A stretch of 64,000 bases of DNA from Bog-159 sp963818855 (GTDB taxonomy: Bacteria > Acidobacteriota > Terriglobia > Bryobacterales > Bryobacteraceae), in assembly GCA_963818855.1 (NCBI GenBank), contig CAWFUH010000004.1, positions 62,001-126,000 of the forward strand, given 5' to 3'. The notes beneath the pieces were generated by a model, which ran no database searches, had not been told where the DNA came from, and was given only the letters and a program-made list of their open reading frames with translations. The first letter of the stretch is position 1, and each line of letters begins with the position of its first letter. This document shows positions 7,342-16,852 of the stretch, one piece after another. A program made the position numbers and the translations under genes.

Positions 7342-9099
7342 TTACTGCAGATTCAAATCGGGCAGCACCACCGTGCCTTCCGCCTTCACGGCCTGAAGCG
7401 AGGTAGGTGACAATCCCAGCGCTTCGAGGATGGTGGGAGCCACCTGGGCGGTCTCCACGGCCGTATTCACCGAGCTTGCGGCGAAACTGGGCTTCGAAAC
7501 GAGGAGCATCACGTTGGTGTCGTCGTGCGCGAAGCCGCCGTGTTCCATTTGCTTGGTGGAGCTGCCGGTGTAGGTCACACCCACGTTCGGTGCCACGATG
7601 ATATCCGGCGTGCGCGGATCTCCACCGACCGACGGCAAGCCCGGCGCATTGAACATGGTGGTGAGTGACGACCCGTAGTAGATTTCACCAATTCCCGCGG
7701 TGGCCGGATTCGCCTCCAGTATCCCCACTGCGGTATTCGTATCGCTGCCGTTCAGTAACCACAGGTGCGAGATGTCGTCTTCAGTCGGTCCAACCCCGGT
7801 TGGATTGAGAGGCGACTCAGAATAAGGCAGCAGCGATGCGACCAACGTGGCCGGCGACTCGCCATTGGTGCTGCTGGGCCCGGGAATCGGGAAGTAACGG
7901 TGCGGATCGATGGGAGACTGGCCGTGCTTGGCCGTGATGATGATCATGGTGGAATCGATGAGATTCTGCTTGGTCAGCTCCGCCACCATCTTGCCGATGC
8001 TGGCGTCCACGAATTCAATCTCTCCGAGCAGCAGGGGGCTGAAGGTGCCCGAAGCGTCCAGGTAACCGCCCGTTCCGACATTTGCTTCGATGAGTTTTTG
8101 CCCCACACTCACGGCCTGAAAATTCATGCCGAACAGGACGGGCACTTTGGTGGTCATCGTGCCATCGTGGTTCTTGCCATCAATCTCATGCAGGATGGCG
8201 TTCACCTTGATCGTGTCGTAGCACTGAATATTTTGAAAGCTGTTCGTCCAGGCGCTGGTTTGCGACGGATCCGGAATGGTCGCGCAGGACATACCACCGG
8301 GAGTAGTGACGCCCGGGAGGGCCACTACCGTCGAGTTGATTTCCGGAGAAAAGTAATCGTCCGTATTGGTGCCGTCGCCGGGGCCCGAAACAGCGTTATA
8401 CGCCGGATGTTTGTCAGACCAGGCGGTATAGCCGCCGGCCGCGTGGACCACTCCGAAAATCGTGTTCACGCGGATAAAATTCCACGGATAGACAGGCGCG
8501 CAGCCATCCAGCGGATCGCGTATCAGACGGCTGGCATCAATCGACTTGACGCCGCCGTCAGTCAATCCGGCGCCGGGCGCTCCGCCATTCAACAGCGATT
8601 GGTTGATATCAATGCCCTCGTCATATTCAGAGGTGGTGCCGTTCGGCTTTCCCAGCGTACATTTGCCTCCGGCGAGGCCGTTTCCAGTGGTCACCGACGG
8701 CGGCGCGTACACGCGGTCGTAGGCTACGTCATAAAATGCGCCATGCGAGCGCGCCGTACCCCCGGTCATCAGGTTCATGAGTCCGGGGAACGAATCGGAC
8801 GGAAGTGAGCAGTTAGCCCGCGTGTAAGACACGCCCGCCTTTCCCAGCGCGGCAAGATTCGGGCAACTCCCGCCTCGTGCGCAATTCTGATAGTCGAGCG
8901 CATGCATTCCGTCGATGCTGATTAACAAGACGTGGCGAATGCCGTTGGTGCTGTTGAGTGGCTGGGCGTAAGCGTTTGAGGCCATGACTGCCATTGAGGA
9001 AAAAGCCATGGCGGCTATAGTCGCGAGTCTATCTGACACATTACCTGACAAGGTAGAATCCTCCTGGGACTCGAACCTAACAGATAGCTGTTTCAGCAT
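7342..9099 (-). CDS. Exported alkaline-phosphatase-superfamily phosphodiesterase
   Basis: A 585-residue protein whose hydrophobic signal region (LATIAAMAFSSMAVMASNAYA) follows an unusually long N-terminal stretch; an internal start at the MAFSS methionine is possible. The mature part opens with HVLLISIDGMHALDYQNC, where the Asp is a metal ligand of type I phosphodiesterase/nucleotide pyrophosphatases. It continues with ANCSLPSDSFPGLMNLMTGG, where the nucleophile is expected, and later shows IITAKHGQSPIDPHRYFPIP and KQMEHGGFAHDDTNVMLL, with the conserved metal-binding His/Asp residues. It likely hydrolyses a phosphoester or phosphodiester outside the cytoplasm; the substrate is unknown. Single minus-strand gene. 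Confidence 0.8.
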   Translation of the reverse strand: MLKQLSVRFESQEDSTLSGNVSDRLATIAAMAFSSMAVMASNAYAQPLNSTNGIRHVLLISIDGMHALDYQNCARGGSCPNLAALGKAGVSYTRANCSLPSDSFPGLMNLMTGGTARSHGAFYDVAYDRVYAPPSVTTGNGLAGGKCTLGKPNGTTSEYDEGIDINQSLLNGGAPGAGLTDGGVKSIDASRLIRDPLDGCAPVYPWNFIRVNTIFGVVHAAGGYTAWSDKHPAYNAVSGPGDGTNTDDYFSPEINSTVVALPGVTTPGGMSCATIPDPSQTSAWTNSFQNIQCYDTIKVNAILHEIDGKNHDGTMTTKVPVLFGMNFQAVSVGQKLIEANVGTGGYLDASGTFSPLLLGEIEFVDASIGKMVAELTKQNLIDSTMIIITAKHGQSPIDPHRYFPIPGPSSTNGESPATLVASLLPYSESPLNPTGVGPTEDDISHLWLLNGSDTNTAVGILEANPATAGIGEIYYGSSLTTMFNAPGLPSVGGDPRTPDIIVAPNVGVTYTGSSTKQMEHGGFAHDDTNVMLLVSKPSFAASSVNTAVETAQVAPTILEALGLSPTSLQAVKAEGTVVLPDLNLQ

Positions 9100-9175
9100 T
9101 GTGACATCGGGATGAACACTGAAATGTCAAATCGACGGTAAGTGCTTATCATCACTAATAAAAGTTACGGGCAGC

Positions 9176-10153
9176 TTAATCTACTAACGCCACGGCCTTG
9201 CCGAGAATCTTGCGGTCGGCCAATTGGCGCAAGCCGGCCGGCACTTCATCCAGGCGGAACGTCTTACCCACCACCGGGTGGAGCTGTCCGCCCAGATACA
9301 TGGCTGTGAGGACCTCGTGGGTATGCGAGAGAAACTCCGGGTGCTGCTGGACGTACTGCCCCCAATGCACGCCGACGATAGAAATATCCTTCAGCAGGAT
9401 GCGGTTTGCCGGCACGCTGGGAATGCGCCCGCTGGCGAAGCCGATGACCAGCATGCGTCCCTCCGGGGCGATCGCGCGCGTGGATAGATCGAATACGTCG
9501 CCGCCTACCGGATCATAGACGACGTCAACGCCGCGGCCATTCGTGATTTCCTTAACGTGCTCGACCCATCCCGCGCCGGAATAAAGTAGCGCGTGATCCG
9601 CGCCCTGGGCCAGGCAGAAGTCCAACTTGGCCTGAGTGCCGGCGGTGGCGATCACGCGCGCTCCGTATGCTTTCCCAATCTGGATTGCGGCCATGCCCAC
9701 GCCACTCGCGCCCGCGTGCACCAGCAGCCATTCGCCGTGCGCCAGGCCGGCGCGGCGGTGCAGGGCGAAGTACGAGGTGTGATATACAACCGGCATGGCG
9801 GCCGCTTCGGCGAAATCCATTCCGGCGATGGCGTGGAAGGTCCGATTGGACGCGGCCAACGAGTATTCAGCGAAGGCGCCATTGTGGGTCATGGCCATCA
9901 CCGGGTCGCCCGGAAATACGTGCTTCACTTCCGCGCCGACGGCATCCACAGTACCCGAGACCTCGGCGCCAGGTGTGAATGGAAACGGCGGACGCACCTG
10001 ATACTTTCCTTGAATCTGCAGGATATCGAAAAAATTCAGCGCCGCCGCATGGTTGCGGATGCGTACTTCATGCGGGCCAGGTACGGGCACCGGGACATCG
10101 TCGAGCATCATCTGCTCCGGCTCGCAAAACGCGTGCACTTGCCAGGATTTCAT
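9176..10153 (-). CDS. Zinc-type alcohol dehydrogenase-like quinone oxidoreductase
   Basis: A 325-residue protein of the medium-chain dehydrogenase/reductase family. I start at the ATG at 10153 (MKSWQVHAF); the frame extends upstream without family similarity. It has the GroES-like N-domain (PGPHEVRIRNHAAALNFFDILQIQG), the hinge AAAMPVVYHTSYFALHRRA, and the NADPH-binding Rossmann segment LLVHAGASGVGMAAIQIGKAYG, followed by GRGVDVVYDPVGGDVFDLST. Structural-zinc cysteines are absent, as in NADPH:quinone reductases. It should be a cytoplasmic one- or two-electron reductase of quinones or enones. Not operonic with its neighbours. Confidence 0.85.
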   Translation of the reverse strand: MKSWQVHAFCEPEQMMLDDVPVPVPGPHEVRIRNHAAALNFFDILQIQGKYQVRPPFPFTPGAEVSGTVDAVGAEVKHVFPGDPVMAMTHNGAFAEYSLAASNRTFHAIAGMDFAEAAAMPVVYHTSYFALHRRAGLAHGEWLLVHAGASGVGMAAIQIGKAYGARVIATAGTQAKLDFCLAQGADHALLYSGAGWVEHVKEITNGRGVDVVYDPVGGDVFDLSTRAIAPEGRMLVIGFASGRIPSVPANRILLKDISIVGVHWGQYVQQHPEFLSHTHEVLTAMYLGGQLHPVVGKTFRLDEVPAGLRQLADRKILGKAVALVD

Positions 10154-10316
10154 GCGAACGAAACGGTAGCACACGGCTGAGCGCGGCGGCAACCTGGGCA
10201 AGAACCGAGCCGATCCGCAGCGCCAGTGCGAGCCGCCGACTAACCCCGATGACTAACCATGGTGGACTTGTTCCACTTCGCTGCCGAATGTTAACCCAGA
10301 GTAGAGGAAAACCATA

Positions 10317-11345
10317 ATGGCTAGTTGGCGTAGTCTGTTGGCGGTTGCGGCATGCATGCAGGGTCTGGCCGCCGCCGCCGATCCCGCCATGTTGGAGCTG
10401 GTCATGCCCGACGCGCGCGTGGTGATGGAAATCAACCTGGACCGCATCGCCGCCTCACCCATCGGCCAAACCATGTCTCCGCAGATGAAGGCTGAACTGG
10501 CCAGCCTCCGGCCCACGTGGGGGGATGCGCAGACGGGCGGCCCCGACTGGAGCCACTACGCGCAAGAGGTTATTTTCGCAAGTGGCGCGCCCGCCGGAGC
10601 AGGGAAACCATCGCCGTCCCTAATCATCGTGCATGGCTTGATTGATCCCGCCTGGCTCGAGTCCCTCAACGCCTTCCGCGGTGCCAAGAGCAATTACCTT
10701 GGCGTACCCATTCTGTCGTCAGGCGGTGCCAACCCGGTGGTGGCGTTCCTGGATGGGTCTATCGCGGCGATCGGACAGCCGGCGGACGTGAAGGCGGCCA
10801 TTCGCCGCCGCGGGGAAAGTACGCCGCCATCGCCCGTACTGGCGGAGGGTTTGGCGCGCTTCGAGGGCCAGTATGACATTTGGATGGTCTCGGCCGGCGC
10901 GCTTGGTTCAGTTAAGTCCGCGGGCGGTGTATCGATGAAGTGGCTCGAGCAGCTGGATGCGTTCGCCGGCGGCGTGCGCTTCAGCCCGGACTTCGAACTC
11001 TCCGCCGACATGACCATGCACAACGAAAAGGACGTGGCGGAGATGGCTGACGGGTTGCGCTGGTTCGCTGGAGTCGTCCAAACGCAGGAAAAGACCGCGC
11101 TGAGCCTCGACGACATGAACTTCCAGGTGGACGGCAAGCGCCTTTCGCTCTCACTCGAAGTGCCCGAACAGCAGATCCGCGCGGCCTTGCAGCAACGCCA
11201 GACCGGCCAGGCGGCCAGGATGGCTGCGTTCCGGCCACCCGAGATCGGCAGCGGCTTACCCGAGCCGCCGTCCGGAACCATCCGGGTGCAGTCCTCGCCC
11301 GCGGATATGGGGACGGTGCTGGTCCCCGTCGTCAAGAACCAGTAG
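10317..11345 (+). CDS. Exported hypothetical protein
   Basis: A 342-residue protein with a short signal sequence (RSLLAVAACMQGLAAAA). I do not recognise a family. The mature part has a mixed alpha/beta pattern (MLELVMPDARVVMEINLDRI, LIIVHGLIDPAWLESLNAF, VVAFLDGSIAAIGQPADVKAAI) and a long C-terminal region with KTALSLDDMNFQVDGKRLSL. The opening, in which a residual quantity is treated as VVMEINLDRIAASPIG, resembles other acidobacterial exported proteins of unknown role. AGAGGAAA lies upstream of the ATG. It stands alone before the tRNA gene. Confidence 0.65.
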   Translation: MASWRSLLAVAACMQGLAAAADPAMLELVMPDARVVMEINLDRIAASPIGQTMSPQMKAELASLRPTWGDAQTGGPDWSHYAQEVIFASGAPAGAGKPSPSLIIVHGLIDPAWLESLNAFRGAKSNYLGVPILSSGGANPVVAFLDGSIAAIGQPADVKAAIRRRGESTPPSPVLAEGLARFEGQYDIWMVSAGALGSVKSAGGVSMKWLEQLDAFAGGVRFSPDFELSADMTMHNEKDVAEMADGLRWFAGVVQTQEKTALSLDDMNFQVDGKRLSLSLEVPEQQIRAALQQRQTGQAARMAAFRPPEIGSGLPEPPSGTIRVQSSPADMGTVLVPVVKNQ

Positions 11346-11384
11346 CTGTTCAACTCGCAACGGCTGTGCGCCTGGCCACCTTGA

Positions 11385-11390
11385 TATAAT
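11385..11390 (+). promoter_or_regulatory. Probable -10 box of the tRNA-Gly gene
   Basis: A perfect TATAAT ends 10 bases before the tRNA 5' end. No clear -35 hexamer is visible at the usual spacing. Confidence 0.45.
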
Positions 11391-11400
11391 GGATTCCGGC

Positions 11401-11475
11401 GCGGGAGTAACTCAGTGGTAGAGTCACAGCCTTCCAAGCTGTTGGTCGCGGGTCCGATTCCCGTCTCCCGCTCCA
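11401..11475 (+). tRNA. tRNA-Gly(UCC)
   Basis: A 75-base cloverleaf. Acceptor GCGGGAG pairs with CTCCCGC. The D-arm ACTC/GAGT encloses AGTGGTA. The anticodon stem ACAGC/GCTGT has loop CTTCCAA, giving anticodon TCC. The T-arm is GCGGG/CCCGT around TCCGATT. CCA is encoded at 11473-11475. The anticodon reads GGA and GGG glycine codons. The T-loop begins TCC rather than the usual TTC, a small oddity. Confidence 0.95.
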
Positions 11476-11832
11476 CTTTTCAACAATTTGCAAAGACCCT
11501 GAATTTCGCGCCTTGCTCCGCTTACTCCGTTTCCGTTTTTTGAACTCCTGGACTGCTGTTTTGGGCTTCGAGTCCGAGGCCGTCATTCTCTGGCGCCTCG
11601 ATTACCTCGGATTCAAGCCTCGTTATCACCCCGATCTTCTGATCGAGATCGACTAATCGCGTAACCCCTCCAAGCTGACGCCCGGCCGGTGGCCCCAGGT
11701 CTGCCAAAACCTTGTCGCAATATTCGCCTTGTTGGCGCGACGAAACACCTGGAAGTTCACCCTGCCGCCGAATTGGACGCACTTGAAGCCTTCCTCAAGC
11801 CCCTGCTCCAGGCTCTTCCCGCAAAGGAGCGC
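11476..11832. other. Intergenic stretch without a supported gene
   Basis: About 356 bases between tRNA-Gly and the LRR gene. The minus strand has an 86-codon open frame (11522-11782) with no recognisable motif and no ribosome binding site. Being 3' of a tRNA it could be an old integration site, but no duplicated tRNA end or integrase trace is seen. Confidence 0.4.
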
Positions 11833-12825
11833 TCAATTGTTACGGTAAGCCGCAGCTTTGCCTTCCCAAGGGCCAATGTAGACGACGGCGCGTGGTTTGG
11901 CGACGCGAAACATGTGTGCACCTTTTTCCGTGACGGCGGTGCCCTTCAGGTCGACTTCGCGGAGGGACGGCATTGCGATGAGGACTGCGACGGCTTGGTC
12001 ATTGATGCGTCCGCAGCCTTGCAGTTTCAGCCGCTCGAGACCGGTCAGGGATTTGAGTTGCTCCAACCATTCCTGGGTGACGCTGAGGGTACTTACCTCT
12101 CCCAGCTTCGCGCCTTCGATTCCCACCGACGTCGATACGCAAGAGAAGCGCAGGTCGCGCAGGTTCTTGAGCGTGAGAACGGCCTGGAGTCCGGTGTTGG
12201 ACATGGCGATACTCCAGACGTTCTTGTCGTTGCCCTGGCGGCCGCTCAGATCGAGGTAAGTTAAATTCGGCATCTGGCGGAGTGCTTGCATGCCGGCGTC
12301 GCCCAGTTCGTTGCCGCCCATGGTCAATGTCCTGAGGTTCGTCAGGCTAGTGAGCCGTTCGAGGCCGACGTCGGTCATTAGGGTGGAGCCGACATCGAGC
12401 CATTCGAGTAAGGTGAGCCCGGCAATATGCTCGAGAGCGGTGTCGCCGGCCTTGGTACCGTGCAGGTTGAGGCGCCTGAGACGTTTCCATCCTTTAATGG
12501 CGGCGACACCTTCATCGGTGACGTACTCGGCGAAATAGAGATCGAAATCGGTGATGCCGCGCAGGTTCTTGATTTCTTGCATGCCGCCATCGGTGATGTG
12601 CGTGAGGGAAAGATCAAGAACACTCAAAGCGGAATAGCGACTCAAGCGGCGGAGGTCGGTATCGTTTACCCAGGTCCCGCGCAGGCTGATGGCAGTGACG
12701 AGGCCCTGAGCGTTGCGCGCCACGGTGCCCCCGAGGTCGGTGATCCATTGTGTGTCTTCGCTTATTGGAGTTGCGGCACAGGCTGAAACTGCACAGAGGA
12801 GGAGGGCGAACCAGAGGGCTTTCAT
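11833..12825 (-). CDS. Exported leucine-rich-repeat protein (second of a pair)
   Basis: A 330-residue protein starting at ATG 12825, with a signal peptide (MKALWFALLLCAVSACAA; the Cys suggests a possible lipoprotein). Residues 45-320 are tandem LRRs of the ribonuclease-inhibitor/GALA type with the motif L-x-x-L-x-L-x-x-T-x-I-T-D-x-G-L: SALSVLDLSLTHITDGGMQE, RRLRRLNLHGTKAGDTALEH, TNLRTLTMGGNELGDAGMQA. The start overlaps the stop of the preceding LRR gene by four bases (ATGA), implying translational coupling. It probably forms a curved protein-binding scaffold outside the cytoplasm. The partner is unknown. Confidence 0.8.
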   Translation of the reverse strand: MKALWFALLLCAVSACAATPISEDTQWITDLGGTVARNAQGLVTAISLRGTWVNDTDLRRLSRYSALSVLDLSLTHITDGGMQEIKNLRGITDFDLYFAEYVTDEGVAAIKGWKRLRRLNLHGTKAGDTALEHIAGLTLLEWLDVGSTLMTDVGLERLTSLTNLRTLTMGGNELGDAGMQALRQMPNLTYLDLSGRQGNDKNVWSIAMSNTGLQAVLTLKNLRDLRFSCVSTSVGIEGAKLGEVSTLSVTQEWLEQLKSLTGLERLKLQGCGRINDQAVAVLIAMPSLREVDLKGTAVTEKGAHMFRVAKPRAVVYIGPWEGKAAAYRNN

Positions 12826-14798
12826 TGGCGGATTCTCCGGTTGGGCAAAGCCGAATCGCGATCGAATACGATTTGACATTCGGGCAGAGCGGTTTTCAGG
12901 GCATGCCAGGCGTTTTCCGTGACGAGCGTGTGATAGATGTTGAGGGCGCGCAACTCAGTCATGGAGCGCAACGTCTGGGCGCCCTGATCGGTAATGCTGG
13001 TGGCATCGAGGCTCAACTCACTTAGCCGGGGAAGATCCTTGAGAAACACGACGGCCTGATCGTCGAGCGTCATGTAGTCGAGCTTGGCGACGCGTAAGTT
13101 CTTCAGGGCGGCGACTGAAGCGATGCCCTCGTCGTTGGCACGGCTGTGCATCAGTTCGAGGCGCTCGAGATGCTGCAAAGGTCTCAAGGCCGCGAGGCCG
13201 GCGTTGCCGGTGCCTGTATAGTTCAAATAAAGCTCGCGCAAGTTGATGAGGGCGGCGATTTGTTTGAGGCCGGCGTCGGTGATTTCAGTGCTGCTGAGAT
13301 CGAGGCTTTCCAGTTTGGCGAGTCTCGCGGGTCCGCCTAAGCCGGAGTCGGTGATGTCGAGAAAGCGGAGCCGCAGAGTGCGCAGACCGGTGAGCAAGGC
13401 GATGTCTTCAAGACCCCGATCGGCGACATGCGAGCCGGACAGATCGAGATAGCGCAATGCCGTTAGGCCTTTTAACTGGGCCAGTCCCGACCCGTCGACC
13501 AGCGTCCCGGCCAGCTCGAGAGTTTCGAGGTGGCTTAACGCCGCAAGCTTCGAAAGGCCGGTTGACGAGACGGTGGTGTTGCTTAGGTTGAGTTCGCGAA
13601 GACCGGTGAGCCGCTGGACGGAGGCCAGGCCCAGATCGGAGACTTGCGTTACCTGGAGCTCGAGTTTTTGGACGTCAGGGAGGTTTTCGAGAAAGGCGAG
13701 CTGCGCATCACTCAAGGAGGTAGAAGCCAGGTTAACGGATGTGATGTGGCCGTTCACCAAGTCAGCGCTTCCGCCCATCAGGCGAACCCACGTCGCAATG
13801 GCCTGGGGAGAGGAATCGATGGGCTTCGCAGTGGCGCGAGGCGTCTTGGAGAGAGCGGCTCCATCGAAACGGACCTTGAGTTCGGGCAGGGCCGCGCGGA
13901 TCGCTTCGACACCATTGGCAGTGACACGGCTGTAGCGGACATCGACGTCGGTGAGATTTTTCAGAGAATGCAGACGGGCCAGGCCGGAGTTCGTCACCAG
14001 CGTCCGGTAGAGGTTCAAAACCTCCAGTGATTTCATGCCGGCGAGGATGTCCATGGACTCATCGGGCACCTGCGCGCCTAGCAGATTCAAATTCCGAATC
14101 GACTTCAAGTTACTGAAATGCTCCAGGCCGCGGCCCGTGATGCGAGTCCCGGACAGATCGAGTTCTTCTAGAGCGGTCAAATCCTGCAGATACTTGAGGC
14201 CATCGTCGGTGACCAGGGTGTTCCGCAAAATGAGATGTCTCAGGTTCCTTAGTCCGGCGAGGGAAGCCATGCCATCGTCGGTGAAGGGATTGTCGCTGAG
14301 ATCGAGATCGCGCAGTTGCGAGAAGACCGACAACTTGGGTTTGGCGAGGCTGCATTGCGCGCAGCGGAGTTGCTTCAGGCCGGACCAGGGAGCGAGCTTG
14401 TCGATGTCTTTGTCATCGACTTCGATATTCGAATTGAAATGCCAGCTGAAGGCCAGGCGCTCGACGGAAGTCAGCGAGGCGAGGGCTTCGAACACACCGG
14501 TTTTGTCTTCGTTGCCTGCGCCCGGGTTCCAGATTCGGCCCGGCAAATAAAGCTGCCGCAGGTGCGTGAGGCCTTCGAGTTTGCGGAGCTCGACGGGGCG
14601 CATGACGGCGGCAGTGAGGTCGATAGAGGCAATGTGGAACTCGCCGGGAGGCAATTGCGAGAGATCGCGGATGGGCTCGTTTGACCCTTCCAGGATCAAA
14701 CTGCCTTCCCAGCGGAGCGTCCACTCAGCGACCTCGCGTTCGGTCGCTGCCGGCGCCGCGACTGAAAAAAAAAGGAAGGCCGCAACGAGCTGTCGCAT
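12822..14798 (-). CDS. Exported leucine-rich-repeat protein (first of a pair)
   Basis: A 658-residue protein with a signal peptide (MRQLVAAFLFFSVAAPAA) and nearly the whole length made of LRRs, about 20 units of 23-24 residues (LRNLRHLILRNTLVTDDGLK, LTALEELDLSGTRITGRGLE, LTGLRELNLSNTTVSSTGLS). Two LRR blocks are separated near residues 315-345 by a Pro/Ala/Lys-rich linker (SKTPRATAKPIDSSPQA), and each block ends in a similar cap (IRAALPELKVRFDGA; LKTALPECQIVFDRD). The protein thus looks like an internal duplication of the architecture in its downstream neighbour, with which it overlaps by ATGA. Likely a periplasmic or surface binding protein. Confidence 0.8.
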   Translation of the reverse strand: MRQLVAAFLFFSVAAPAATEREVAEWTLRWEGSLILEGSNEPIRDLSQLPPGEFHIASIDLTAAVMRPVELRKLEGLTHLRQLYLPGRIWNPGAGNEDKTGVFEALASLTSVERLAFSWHFNSNIEVDDKDIDKLAPWSGLKQLRCAQCSLAKPKLSVFSQLRDLDLSDNPFTDDGMASLAGLRNLRHLILRNTLVTDDGLKYLQDLTALEELDLSGTRITGRGLEHFSNLKSIRNLNLLGAQVPDESMDILAGMKSLEVLNLYRTLVTNSGLARLHSLKNLTDVDVRYSRVTANGVEAIRAALPELKVRFDGAALSKTPRATAKPIDSSPQAIATWVRLMGGSADLVNGHITSVNLASTSLSDAQLAFLENLPDVQKLELQVTQVSDLGLASVQRLTGLRELNLSNTTVSSTGLSKLAALSHLETLELAGTLVDGSGLAQLKGLTALRYLDLSGSHVADRGLEDIALLTGLRTLRLRFLDITDSGLGGPARLAKLESLDLSSTEITDAGLKQIAALINLRELYLNYTGTGNAGLAALRPLQHLERLELMHSRANDEGIASVAALKNLRVAKLDYMTLDDQAVVFLKDLPRLSELSLDATSITDQGAQTLRSMTELRALNIYHTLVTENAWHALKTALPECQIVFDRDSALPNRRIRQ

Positions 14799-14863
14799 CT
14801 CCTGTTATTCTACAGGGATGAAGGGCGCGGCTGAAGAAGAGCCGGGGCCTATGGAGAGTGCTC

Positions 14864-16852
14864 GTGCTTAGCCGGACGATTTTGTTGGTTTTGGCGAGCG
14901 GGGCTCTCTGGGGGCAAAGCGGCGATTTCCGGACCACCCTTTTCCCGATTCTCGAGAAAGCGAACTGCCGTGCCTGCCACAACGCCGATGGCGTGGCGTC
15001 GGCTACCCGGCTGCATTTTCCCGACGCCGATGCCGATGGCGATAAGATCGCCGCTTTTGGGAATTCGCTGGTTGTTTTGGTGGACCGGCAAAATTTGGAT
15101 GCGTCGCTTTTACTCCGGAAGCCGACGGCGAGGATGCCGCACACCGGTGGCGAGCGGATTAAGCAGAACAGCCCGGAAGAAGCGGTACTGAAAGCCTGGA
15201 TTGCGAAGCTGGCACAATTATCGGGCCTCGATCTGGCGACGGCGATGAATTATCGGGAGTTGGAAAGTGTGGGCGCGGGAACGGTGCGAGATGCGCAACT
15301 GCGGCGCTTGACACACAGCCAGTACAACCACACGGTGCGCGACTTACTGGGCGACCAAACCGCATCGGCGATGCAATTTCCGCCGGAGGACTTCGTCAAC
15401 GGATTCTTGAATCAGTCCCGCGGGCAGAGCCTTTCGCCGCTGCTGGTGGAGGCTTATAGCGACGCCGCGGAGAAGCTGGCGCGTTCGGCCTTTCGGGGCG
15501 GCGATACGCATGGACTGGTTCCCTGTAAGCCTTCTCCGGAGTGTGGCAAGCGGTTTGTACGGGAATTCGGGCGGAAAGCGTTCCGGCGGCCGCTGGAGCC
15601 TGCGGAGCAGCAACGCTACGAATCGTTGCTGGCAAAAGAGCCGGATTTCCTGAAGGGCGCGCAGTTGGTGGTGGAGGCGATGCTGCAATCGCCGAACTTC
15701 CTGTTTTGGACCAACCGAGCGTCGGATCGGAAATTGAAGGCCTGGGCGACGGCCAGCCGGCTTTCGTATTCGCTGTGGGACACCATGCCCGATGCCGAGC
15801 TTTTCGCCGCCGCTGAGCGTGGCGAACTGGCGACCCGGGCGGGCGTGGAGAAGCAGGTGCGGCGCATGCTGGCGGACCCGCGGGCTCACGAATCGTTGGA
15901 TGAGTTTGTCAGCCAATGGCTGCGATTTGACCGGTTGACGACAGCGAGCAAGGACCGGCGCAAGTTCCCGTATTTTACGCGCGAAACAGCCAACGCCATG
16001 ATCACCGAGGCGCGCACGTTTGTCTCAGACCTGGTATGGAACGATGGCAACTTCATGGATCTTTTCACGGCCGATTACGGCTACGTCAGCCCGGAACTGG
16101 CGCGGATTTATGGCGTACCGGCACCGGCCAGAGATTTCGAACGGGTGGCGTTTCCAGCGGACTCTGAACGGGCGGGGATCTTAGGGCAAGGTTTGTTTCT
16201 GGCGTTGACAGCGAAACCGGATGATTCATCGCCCACGGCGCGGGGCCTCTTCGTACGGGAACAGTTTCTGTGTCAACATGTGCCGGATCCGCCGCCGGGC
16301 GTGAACACAAATCTGCCACCGGTGACGGAGGCCAAGCCCCAGACCAATCGCGACCGAATGTCGGAACATACGACCAATGCCTCGTGCGCCACCTGCCACA
16401 AGCTGATGGATGCCGTGGGATTCGGATTTGAGAAGTTCGACGCGGTCGGGGCACGCAGAGAACAAATGGTCCTGGAATTTCGAAAGAAAAAGGATGAGGA
16501 CGATGACGAAGATGGAAAACATCCCATACCGAAGCGAGTCATCACGCTGGCACTGAACACCAATGCCTACGTTGCTGGCGTCCCGAATTCGGAGTTTTCG
16601 TCGCCGCAACAGTTGGGCGCGGTGCTGGCAACGAGCCCCCAATGCCAGGAATGCGTCGTGAAGCAGTATTTCCGGTTTCAGGCCGGAAGAAGCGAAACGG
16701 CGGCGGACCGGCCGCTGATCCGGTTCGTCACCGACGACTTTCGCAATTCAGGTTTCCGCTTTAAAGAGTTAATATTGTCAATAGTCCTGTATAGAGAATT
16801 TCCTCAGGAGGGGCAGAGGCTGGATGTCGCAAATAATCACCAACCGCATTAG
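14864..16852 (+). CDS. DUF1592-family cytochrome-c-like exported protein (copy 1)
   Basis: About 662 residues; the GTG at 14864 has GGAGAG five bases upstream, and a GTG at 14858 is the alternative. Signal peptide: LSRTILLVLASGALWGQ. Domains in order: a heme-type CxxCH (NCRACHNADG, near residue 35), DUF1587 (LRRLTHSQYNHTVRDLLGD), DUF1595 (FGRKAFRRPLEPAEQQRYES), DUF1592 (ATASRLSYSLWDTMPDAELF), DUF1588 with a second CxxCH (ASCATCHKLMDAVGFGFEKF) and DUF1585 (VVKQYFRFQAGRSETAADRP). The family is abundant in Planctomycetes and Acidobacteria, usually beside DUF1552, and is thought to act in periplasmic redox or polysaccharide breakdown. It overlaps the next gene by 29 bases. Confidence 0.85.
   Translation: MLSRTILLVLASGALWGQSGDFRTTLFPILEKANCRACHNADGVASATRLHFPDADADGDKIAAFGNSLVVLVDRQNLDASLLLRKPTARMPHTGGERIKQNSPEEAVLKAWIAKLAQLSGLDLATAMNYRELESVGAGTVRDAQLRRLTHSQYNHTVRDLLGDQTASAMQFPPEDFVNGFLNQSRGQSLSPLLVEAYSDAAEKLARSAFRGGDTHGLVPCKPSPECGKRFVREFGRKAFRRPLEPAEQQRYESLLAKEPDFLKGAQLVVEAMLQSPNFLFWTNRASDRKLKAWATASRLSYSLWDTMPDAELFAAAERGELATRAGVEKQVRRMLADPRAHESLDEFVSQWLRFDRLTTASKDRRKFPYFTRETANAMITEARTFVSDLVWNDGNFMDLFTADYGYVSPELARIYGVPAPARDFERVAFPADSERAGILGQGLFLALTAKPDDSSPTARGLFVREQFLCQHVPDPPPGVNTNLPPVTEAKPQTNRDRMSEHTTNASCATCHKLMDAVGFGFEKFDAVGARREQMVLEFRKKKDEDDDEDGKHPIPKRVITLALNTNAYVAGVPNSEFSSPQQLGAVLATSPQCQECVVKQYFRFQAGRSETAADRPLIRFVTDDFRNSGFRFKELILSIVLYREFPQEGQRLDVANNHQPH

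Noticed and set aside
7765..8808. Plus-strand open frame of 347 codons
   Set aside because: It is antisense to the phosphodiesterase gene; composition is that of a shadow frame in GC-rich DNA.
11522..11782. Minus-strand open frame of 86 codons next to tRNA-Gly, suspected integrase remnant
   Set aside because: No integrase motif, no duplicated tRNA end and no start signal.
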